Origin: Ruminococcus sp.
GTDB taxonomy: Bacteria > Bacillota > Clostridia > Oscillospirales > Ruminococcaceae
DNA: 33,506 nucleotides
Assembly: GCA_021203985.1 (NCBI GenBank)
Contig: JAJQAB010000119.1
Location: 1-33,506, forward strand
Direction of reading: 5' to 3'
The notes under the pieces were generated by a model. The model ran no database searches. It was given only the letters and a program-made list of their open reading frames with translations, and was not told the origin of the DNA. The position numbers and the translations under genes are program-made. Positions 26,720 through 33,506 of the stretch are shown here, piece by piece; position 1 is the first letter of the stretch; every line of letters begins with the position of its first letter.

Positions 26720-27265
26720 TTAGCGCCGGTTTCCTGCCGCCGTACCAATCGGCGCAGTGCGGAACGCATTCAAGTCCTCTACCACTTCTCCGCCGTTGTA
26801 TTGGAATCGAATCAGCTGGTCGCCCTGAAACGTCAGCTGCCCCTGCTGATGAAACGGTGTCTCCACATAAGTGCGCTTGCTTGTTACGATATGTAAAATC
26901 TCGCCCTTTCTGGTCTTAAAAATCAGCTCATAATATTCATTGTACAGCTTCATTGTACCGCTTGGATCCATCGTTCGGCGGCGTTCGTCCACCTTTTGCA
27001 CCAGCACAGCAATGACCGAGCGCGATGGATTCTTTCCACGATTCGGTTTTCGCATGTTTCTCTCTCCCGTCACATAATATTCTCGATTATATTCCAACGG
27101 CATACGTTTTTCATTGGAATTCGGATTTTGCGGCAGTATACGGCTGATCTTATGCCAAAATTGGCTTTGCCGCGATCCGAGCATTACCACAAGCAGCAGC
27201 ACAATTGTCACTGCCACCATGATAATCAAAAAGTTATCGATCACATCTCCAAATTTATCTGACAT
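26720..27265 (-). CDS. DUF2500-like membrane-anchored protein
   Basis: N-terminal TM; VIAVLVQKVDERRRTMDPSGTMKLYNEYYELIFKTRKGEILHIVTSKRTYVETPFHQQGQLTFQGDQLIRF. Confidence 0.55.
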   Translation of the reverse strand: MSDKFGDVIDNFLIIMVAVTIVLLLVVMLGSRQSQFWHKISRILPQNPNSNEKRMPLEYNREYYVTGERNMRKPNRGKNPSRSVIAVLVQKVDERRRTMDPSGTMKLYNEYYELIFKTRKGEILHIVTSKRTYVETPFHQQGQLTFQGDQLIRFQYNGGEVVEDLNAFRTAPIGTAAGNRR

Positions 27266-27292
27266 AATACCTCCCTTTCTCTTCCGCCGCTT

Positions 27293-28303
27293 TCATATGC
27301 CGTTGGGATTTTGCAGCGTAAAGCGCCAGCTGTCCGCGCACATTTCTTCCAGGTTCGAAACTGCTTCCCAGCCCAAAAGCTCCTTTGCCTTTGTCGGATC
27401 TGCATAAGACGTTGCAATATCTCCTGCGCGCCGTTCCACAATTTGCAGCGGAATCTGCTTTCTACATGCTTTTTCATAGGCGTGCACCACTTCAAGCACG
27501 CTGCTTCCCTTTCCTGTGCCCAGATTGATCGGTTCAAATCCTGTATGCTGCATCGCATAATCCAGCGCTGCCACATGGCCATTTGCCAAATCCATTACAT
27601 GAATATAATCGCGCACGCCCGTGCCGTCCGGCGTATCATAGTCGTTTCCAAAAACGCTCAGCTGTTTGAGCTTCCCGACAGCAACCTGTGCCACATAGGG
27701 AACGAGATTGTTTGGAATCCCCTTCGGATTCTCGCCGATCAGTCCACTTTCGTGCGCGCCGATTGGGTTAAAATAACGCAGCACCACTGCGCGGAACGAG
27801 GAATTCGCCGTGCAGACGTCCCGCAAAATCTGTTCGATCATCACCTTGGTATAGCCATAAGGATTCGTTGCCGAGATCGGCATATCCTCCAGATAGGGAA
27901 CAGGGTTGTCGCAGCCGTACACCGTTGCGCTGGATGATAATACCATCGTATTGCACTGAAATTCCGCCATAACTTCCAGCAGTTTTATCGTTCCGCCGAT
28001 ATTGTTCTCATAATATTCCAGCGGCTTTTCCACTGATTCACCGACCGCTTTCAGACCGGCAAAATGAATCACTGCGTCAATTTTATTGTTCAGGAAGATT
28101 TGACGCATGCCCTCTACATCACGCATATCAGTACGATAAAAGCGTACATGTTTGCCCGTGATCATTTCGATTCTTGCAGCCGCCTCTACCTTTGAGTTGG
28201 ACAAATTATCCATCAGAACGACCTGGTAACCGGCGTTGATAAACGCAATGCACGCGTGGCTGCCGATAAACCCAGTGCCCCCCGTAATTAAAATCTTTCC
28301 CAT
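27293..28303 (-). CDS. galE: UDP-glucose 4-epimerase
   Basis: MGKILITGGTGFIGSHACIAFINAGY, SSSATVYG, NPYGYTK, LRYFNPIGAHESGLIGE. Confidence 0.95.
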   Translation of the reverse strand: MGKILITGGTGFIGSHACIAFINAGYQVVLMDNLSNSKVEAAARIEMITGKHVRFYRTDMRDVEGMRQIFLNNKIDAVIHFAGLKAVGESVEKPLEYYENNIGGTIKLLEVMAEFQCNTMVLSSSATVYGCDNPVPYLEDMPISATNPYGYTKVMIEQILRDVCTANSSFRAVVLRYFNPIGAHESGLIGENPKGIPNNLVPYVAQVAVGKLKQLSVFGNDYDTPDGTGVRDYIHVMDLANGHVAALDYAMQHTGFEPINLGTGKGSSVLEVVHAYEKACRKQIPLQIVERRAGDIATSYADPTKAKELLGWEAVSNLEEMCADSWRFTLQNPNGI

Positions 28304-28329
28304 TTATCTTCATCCTTTCTAATCATCTG

Positions 28330-29664
28330 TCAAATCAAAACTGTCTGACCGCCCACCGGTCGAATGCGCAGTACGTGGCAGCATCTTCTGCCGAGCGCCG
28401 CTTCCATTTTGCTACAGAACTGCGACAGCAGCACCGTTGGCACAAACGCCTGAATCGTACTGCCAAATCCGCCGCCATGCACACGAATCGCGCCGCGTCC
28501 GCCAAGGATTGTCGACCCAACTGCAAGTGCAATTGAAACCGGCTGATGCTGTGGCATCGATGACGGATACACGTTCTGGAGCAAGCAGTAGGACGACTGG
28601 CCCGAGCTTTGTACCAGCTGCAAAAACGAAGAAAAGTCGTTCCGTTCTAAAGCATCCGATTCACCCTGTGCGCGGCCATCCTCCCGGAAGAAATGCAGTG
28701 CGCGCAAAACCGCGCGATCGCCACACGCCGCACGCAGCGCCGGAATCGCACCCATCACCTGTTCCTCGGTGATTTCAAAGAGAACCTCTTTGCCAAAATA
28801 AGACACAACCGCGCGCATTTCCCTTGGAATCGCCGCATATTCCTCTGTCAGGCTTGCATGACTTCCGCCGGTGTCGACAATACAAAGCGCATAGCCCGTA
28901 TTGGAAAAATCGAACGCAATGGGTTTCACCGATGGCTTCGCGGGATTCGCAAAGTCAATCGCCACAACGCCGCCAACAGAGGACGCCATCTGATCCATCA
29001 GACCGCAGGGCTTTCGGTAAAAGACGTTTTCGGCATACTGCCCGATCTCTGCCAATTTCACCGCATCAAACGCGTAATCCGCATAAAGCGCATTGCAAAT
29101 CGTTCCGATCAGTACTTCAAATGCCGCAGAAGAAGAAAGCCCAGATCCTTTCATCACACGCGATGTAGTATAGGCGTCAAATCCAGTGGCAAGCGGATAG
29201 CCCAGCTCTCCATATCGTGCGACAACGCCGCGAACCAATTCCCCGGCATGCAGTTCTTGATCCTCGGGAATCGGCAGAAGTTCATCCAGCGAAATCACAT
29301 CAAACGGATGCCCCTCGGATTGTACGCGAATCGTACGGTCCGTTCGTTTCGCAACAACTGCCAGAATATCCAGATTCACGCTTGCCGCAAGCACATGGCC
29401 GCGCTGATGATCGGTGTGATTGACACCCAATTCGGTTCTGCCCGAGGCAGAAAAAATTGCAATTTCCCGATCGCCGCCGAATTTCGCTGCAAATCGATCC
29501 AACATCCGGAGCAGCCGTTCCCGATCGGGCGAAAGCCCTGTCTTGTCACCGCTAAGCCGAAACAGCAAATCATCCAATTTTCCGCTGTGCAGCAAACGGC
29601 GCACCTCTGCAATTTGCCTCAAAAAATCTCTTCCTTTATCTGCCAAAGCCCTCCCGGGCAGCAT
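28330..29664 (-). CDS. galK: Galactokinase
   Basis: GRTELGVNHTDHQRGHVLAASVNLD, GSGLSSSAAFEVLIG, GGRGAIRVHGGGFGSTIQAFVP. Confidence 0.93.
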   Translation of the reverse strand: MLPGRALADKGRDFLRQIAEVRRLLHSGKLDDLLFRLSGDKTGLSPDRERLLRMLDRFAAKFGGDREIAIFSASGRTELGVNHTDHQRGHVLAASVNLDILAVVAKRTDRTIRVQSEGHPFDVISLDELLPIPEDQELHAGELVRGVVARYGELGYPLATGFDAYTTSRVMKGSGLSSSAAFEVLIGTICNALYADYAFDAVKLAEIGQYAENVFYRKPCGLMDQMASSVGGVVAIDFANPAKPSVKPIAFDFSNTGYALCIVDTGGSHASLTEEYAAIPREMRAVVSYFGKEVLFEITEEQVMGAIPALRAACGDRAVLRALHFFREDGRAQGESDALERNDFSSFLQLVQSSGQSSYCLLQNVYPSSMPQHQPVSIALAVGSTILGGRGAIRVHGGGFGSTIQAFVPTVLLSQFCSKMEAALGRRCCHVLRIRPVGGQTVLI

Positions 29665-29703
29665 TCACGCCGCCCGACGACTTCCCACAACTTCTCGTCT
29701 TTC

Positions 29704-29732
29704 AGTATACCAGATTTTCACACATTTTGCAA
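29704..29732 (-). promoter_or_regulatory. Promoter for galK-galE
   Basis: Minus strand TTGCAA, 17 nt, TATACT. Confidence 0.6.
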
Positions 29733-29874
29733 GTTCTATTTTTGTTTTTTTACAAGAAGATAAAAAAAGAAGCCTCCGCCTTCTATTCCGAAGAAAAAAT
29801 AAAGCAATCGCCTGAGAAGATTTTCCCTCTGAAAGCGCCTTTCCCTGGCGTTTTTATAGCAAAGCGAAAAACCC

Positions 29875-29903
29875 TTGACAAAGCCGTCAGGATCTGCTAT
29901 AAT
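29875..29903 (+). promoter_or_regulatory. Promoter for the thi operon
   Basis: TTGACA (29875-29880), 17 nt, TATAAT (29898-29903). Confidence 0.8.
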
Positions 29904-29908
29904 AAATA

Positions 29909-30021
29909 TAATACCGTACAAAGTACGTCTACGGTTTTTCACATCATCTGCTGGTATATTGCCTTTATTGTAAAGAAAAACCTAAGGCGCATTTGACGCT
30001 GGGTCTTGTGCGGTATTGCTT
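29909..30021. repeat. TIR repeat (MITE-like) family 1, copy B (internally deleted relative to copy A)
   Basis: AATACCGTACAAAG...CTACGGTTTTTCACATCATCTGCT...CCTTTAT.. AAGAAAAACCTAAGGCGCATTTG...CTTGTGCGGTATTGCTT; both ends align to copy A. Confidence 0.65.
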
Positions 30022-30041
30022 AAAATCAAATCAATATGTAA

Positions 30042-30087
30042 AAAATGGGGTGCACCACCGCGGGTGCAGCCCATTTTCTGTCTTTTT
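30042..30087 (+). terminator. Attenuator-like hairpin immediately upstream of thiS
   Basis: AAAATGGGGTGCACC-ACCGCG-GGTGCAGCCCATTTT followed by CTGTCTTTTT. Confidence 0.65.
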
Positions 30088-30107
30088 GCAGAAAGGAAGA
30101 TGTTTTT

Positions 30108-30302
30108 ATGCGTGTCAATGGTACAGAACAGACACTCGCACAACCGACAACGCTCGCGCAATTCTTAGCGCAGCAAGGCTATCGCGTGGAACGCATTGTC
30201 GTTGAGAGAAACGGCGAAATTGTTCCCAAGGCTGCCTATGCATCCGTGCAGCTCTGCGACAGCGATGTCATCGAAATCGTCAGCTTTATGGGCGGCGGCT
30301 AA
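30108..30302 (+). CDS. thiS: Sulfur carrier protein ThiS
   Basis: 64 aa, MRVNGTEQ..., C-terminal VSFMGGG. Confidence 0.92.
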   Translation: MRVNGTEQTLAQPTTLAQFLAQQGYRVERIVVERNGEIVPKAAYASVQLCDSDVIEIVSFMGGG

Positions 30303-30362
30303 TGCCACGGGCAGTATGTTTTCAGCACCACACTAAAACCCCAAGAAAGGAATTTTGATACC

Positions 30363-31142
30363 ATGCAAAGCTTGCAACAAGATCCGCTGATTCTCGGCGG
30401 CAAAACATTTCACTCTCGTTTCATCCTCGGCTCGGGCAAGTTCTCGCTTCAGCTGGTCCGTGATGTCATGACATACGGAAAATGCGAAATGGCGACCATT
30501 GCCCTGCGCCGTGCCAATGCCGACAGTCCGGAGAATATCCTCGATTTTCTGCCGGAACACCTTACGCTATTACCGAATACTTCCGGTGCGCGCAATGCGG
30601 AGGAAGCCATTCGAATTGCACACCTGTCACGAGAGCTTGGCTGCGGTGACTTTATCAAGATCGAAGTCATCCCCGATACGAAATATCTTCTGCCGGACAA
30701 TGGTGAAACCATTCGCGCCACGGAAATTCTAGCAAACGAAGGCTTCCACGTTTTGCCGTATATGTATCCGGATCTCATTTGTGCGCGTCATCTTGTCGAT
30801 GCCGGCGCTGCTGCAATTATGCCGCTTGGCGCGCCGATCGGCAGCAACAAGGGGCTGCGCACCAAGGATTTTATCCGGATTCTGATCGATGAAATCGACC
30901 TGCCCATTATCGTTGACGCCGGAATTGGCACGCCATCTCAGGCGTGCGAAGCGATGGAAATGGGGGCTGCTGCGGTTATGGCGAACACGGCAATTGCAAC
31001 CTCCGATCACTGCGCGATGATGGCACATGCCTTCCGGCTTGCAATCGAAGCCGGACGTGCCGCGTATCTGGCAAAGCTCGGCAGAGTGCTCGACAACGAT
31101 GCAGAAGCGTCCAGTCCGCTGACGGGCTTCTTGCAGGATTAA
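30363..31142 (+). CDS. thiG: Thiazole synthase ThiG
   Basis: [69 protein letters not shown]. Confidence 0.95.
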   Translation: MQSLQQDPLILGGKTFHSRFILGSGKFSLQLVRDVMTYGKCEMATIALRRANADSPENILDFLPEHLTLLPNTSGARNAEEAIRIAHLSRELGCGDFIKIEVIPDTKYLLPDNGETIRATEILANEGFHVLPYMYPDLICARHLVDAGAAAIMPLGAPIGSNKGLRTKDFIRILIDEIDLPIIVDAGIGTPSQACEAMEMGAAAVMANTAIATSDHCAMMAHAFRLAIEAGRAAYLAKLGRVLDNDAEASSPLTGFLQD

Positions 31143-31185
31143 AGCGCCTGATCCGATCTTGTCCGAAACAAAAGGAGAATTTTCT

Positions 31186-32349
31186 ATGCGTAAAATCTAT
31201 GATCCAATAGAATTCCAGCCGGGAATGAAGACGATCGATTCCAATCTTTTCGATCGTGTCCTGGATGCACGAAACCGAAACAATCCGGCTTCCTATACCA
31301 CAGCTGATGCACAAAACGCCCTACAAAAGGAGACGCTGTCCTACGAGGATTTTGCGGCGCTGTTGTCCCCTGCCGCGGAACCATTATTAGAGCCAATGGC
31401 GCAGCGCGCAAAGGCAGAGCGCGAAAAGAACTTCGGCAACAATGTCCTCTTGTTTACGCCGCTCTATCTCTCCAATTTCTGCGAAAATCAGTGTGTCTAC
31501 TGCGGCTTTAACTGTCAAAATCCGATCACACGTTATCGGCTCAACACTGCGGAAATGGAAGCGGAAATGGAAGCGATTGCCAAAACCGGCATGCGTGAAA
31601 TTCTGCTGCTCACCGGCGAAAGCCGCAGCGCTTCCGACCCGGAATATATCGCAGAAGCGGTACGAATTGCCAGGAAATATTTTTCTACAATTGGTCTGGA
31701 AGTCTACCCGATGAACGTGGACGAATACCGGATGCTATGTGAAAGCGGCGCAGATTTTGTGACAGTCTTTCAGGAGACTTATGACTTAGAGCGCTACAAG
31801 GAGCTGCATCTTGCCGGCACAAAACGCTGCTTCCCATATCGCGTCTGTGCCCAGGAGCGCGCACTTATGGGCGGCATGCGCGGCGTAGGATTCGGCGTAT
31901 TGCTGGGGCTTGCAGATTTCCGCAGGGACATGTTTGCCGCCGGTGTACACGCTGCGATCCTGCAGAAAAAATATCCGCATGCAGAAATCGCGCTCTCGTT
32001 CCCACGGCTTCGTCCCTATAAAAATCACGCGGAAGCCAATCCACACGATGTGCATGAAACGCAGCTATTGCAGATGATGCTGGCTTGCCGCATTTTCCTA
32101 CCGTTTGCAAGCTTTACCATTTCCACGCGGGAGCGCGCCGATTTTCGTGATCACGTGCTCCCCCTTGCGGCTACGAAAATATCCGCCGGCGTGAATGTTG
32201 GAATCGGTGGGCACAAGGATCAAAGTGCGCAAAAGGGCGATGCGCAGTTTGAAATTTCAGATCCTCGTTCCCTGGCGGAAATTCATGACGCGATTATCGC
32301 GCAGGGCATGCAGCCGGTCTATACCGACTACATCAACACGAACGCATGA
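31186..32349 (+). CDS. thiH: 2-iminoacetate synthase ThiH (radical SAM)
   Basis: LYLSNFCENQCVYCGFNCQN (CxxxCxxC), LLTGESRS, VFQETY, GGMRGVGFGVLLGL. Confidence 0.95.
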   Translation: MRKIYDPIEFQPGMKTIDSNLFDRVLDARNRNNPASYTTADAQNALQKETLSYEDFAALLSPAAEPLLEPMAQRAKAEREKNFGNNVLLFTPLYLSNFCENQCVYCGFNCQNPITRYRLNTAEMEAEMEAIAKTGMREILLLTGESRSASDPEYIAEAVRIARKYFSTIGLEVYPMNVDEYRMLCESGADFVTVFQETYDLERYKELHLAGTKRCFPYRVCAQERALMGGMRGVGFGVLLGLADFRRDMFAAGVHAAILQKKYPHAEIALSFPRLRPYKNHAEANPHDVHETQLLQMMLACRIFLPFASFTISTRERADFRDHVLPLAATKISAGVNVGIGGHKDQSAQKGDAQFEISDPRSLAEIHDAIIAQGMQPVYTDYINTNA

Positions 32350-32933
32350 AGCTGATTTGTGTAACGAACCGAAAGCTCTGCGCTGCGGATTTTTTGCAGC
32401 GTATTGAAGCGATTGCCGCGGCAGGTGTGGACGCAATTCTGCTTCGGGAAAAGGATCTGCCCGTGGCGTCCTATCGCTCGCTCGCGCTGCGCTGTCAAAG
32501 CATCTGTCAAAAATACCGCACGCCGCTGATTTTGAACACCTTTGCCACAGTGGCAGCAGAGCTTCATTTGCCGGTGCAGCTATCGATGACGCTGCAGTGC
32601 CAGTTACCCGATGACCTTCGGTCGAATCTTCCGGCAGTCGGCGCATCGATGCACAGTCTCGAAGAAGCCGTTTCCGCGAGTCAGCGCGGTGCGGACTGGC
32701 TGATTGCCGGACATATCTTCCCCACCGCCTGCAAAGCGGATCTGCCGCCGCGTGGGGTGCAATTTTTGCAGGAAATTTGCGAGAATGTCTCGATTCCGGT
32801 CTATGCCATTGGCGGAATTACCGCGGAGCAGCAGCAGATCGTGCAATGTGCCGGGGCGGTGGGCTGCTGCGTCATGTCGGAGCTGATGCAATGTCATGAC
32901 CCAAAGGAAACAATTTACAAATGGAAGTGTTAG
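32346..32933 (+). CDS. thiE: Thiamine phosphate synthase-like (ThiE/TenI family)
   Basis: MKLICVTNRKL, ILLREKDL, ADWLIAGHIFPTACKADLPPRGVQFL, IPVYAIGGIT; ends the thiSGH run. Confidence 0.8.
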   Translation: MKLICVTNRKLCAADFLQRIEAIAAAGVDAILLREKDLPVASYRSLALRCQSICQKYRTPLILNTFATVAAELHLPVQLSMTLQCQLPDDLRSNLPAVGASMHSLEEAVSASQRGADWLIAGHIFPTACKADLPPRGVQFLQEICENVSIPVYAIGGITAEQQQIVQCAGAVGCCVMSELMQCHDPKETIYKWKC

Positions 32934-32934
32934 C

Positions 32935-33466
32935 ATGAAACAAAATCCGCTTACGATGGACGTCATCCGGCGGTACATCTTATTCATTATCAGTCTATTT
33001 TTCAGCGCGATGGGCGTTGCAATCACCAAAAAAAGGCGAGCTTAGCGTATCACCGATTTCTTCGGTCGCCAACGTTATGAGCATACAGTTTGACGCGCTC
33101 TCCTTAGGAAACTGGCTGATCCTCTGGAACTGCGTATTAATTCTAGGGCAGATTCTGCTGCTGCGCAAGAAATTTCAATGGATTCAACTGCTCCAAGTTC
33201 CGCTTTCCTTTTTATTTGGCTGGTTCACCGACTTTGGCGTTTGGCTGCTTTCTTTTTTCGAGCCGCAGCAGTATTGGCAGCGTCTTGGACTTGTACTCGC
33301 CGGAACGATTGTGCTGGCATTTGGAATCTCGCTATCCGTCATTGCGAACGTCATCATGAATTCTGACGAAGCCTTTGTCAAAGCTATTTCCAACACGACA
33401 CATCGCGAATTCGGCAACGTGAAGATTCTCTTTGATGTAAGCTGTATCGCTCTGAACCGCTCCCCA
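32935..33466 (+). pseudogene. YczE/YitT-type integral membrane protein, frameshifted and 3'-truncated
   Basis: Frame 1 MKQNPLTMDVIRRYILFIISLFFSAMGVAITKK then, after one A is removed from an A7 run, GELSVSPISSVANVMSIQFDALSLGNW...FGNVKILFDVSCIAL; reading departs at the IS-like junction. Confidence 0.7.
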
Positions 33467-33506
33467 AAAGTTAGACAATATGGTATAATATAAATATACC
33501 CAAAAG
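33462..33506. mobile_element. Putative IS end (IS3-family-like terminal sequence), truncated by the window edge
   Basis: CCCCAAAAGTTAGACAATATGGTATAATATAAATATACCC resembles IS3-type ends; coincides with abrupt loss of the YczE/YitT reading. Confidence 0.45.

Noticed and set aside
28693-29763. 356-aa ORF antisense to galK
   Set aside because: Shadow ORF; Arg/His/Ile-rich composition typical of reverse-strand reading, while galK motifs on the other strand are clear.
30042-30077. T-box-like ACCGCGG motif in the thiS leader hairpin
   Set aside because: The canonical UGGN preceding ACCGCGG is missing, there is no stem I/specifier region, and the motif is just the loop of a symmetric hairpin.
1-33506. 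CRISPR arrays, tRNA or rRNA genes
   Set aside because: No regularly spaced direct repeats and no recognisable tRNA/rRNA sequence were seen on either strand by eye.

Overview
Window from a Firmicutes/Clostridia-like (Oscillospiraceae-type) chromosome with dense, mostly co-oriented core genes. Content, left to right: a divergent topoisomerase IV-like pair; a minus-strand cluster of small sporulation-type genes, partly decayed; a YfcE-like phosphodiesterase; YfhO; a NUDIX hydrolase; spoVG divergent from murC; zapA, peptidase U32, dut; mreB-mreC-mreD-PBP2; mgsA; hisS-aspS; a decayed mntP; a DUF4129-like membrane protein; a DUF2500-like protein; galE-galK; thiS-thiG-thiH-thiE; and a YczE/YitT-like gene broken by a frameshift and apparently by an IS element at the window edge. 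The best candidate for something undescribed lies at 24.84-25.16 kb on the minus strand. A yybP-ykoY-type (Mn2+) riboswitch upstream of the decayed mntP appears to carry a ~175 bp terminal-inverted-repeat element inside one helix. A second, shorter copy of that element sits in the thi operon leader. Other signals include a two-copy long-hairpin repeat placed just after the promoters of zapA and mreB, a symmetrical interlocked bidirectional promoter between spoVG and murC, and a structured leader between mgsA and hisS. All calls come from reading the sequence and ORF translations; no searches or folding were run.
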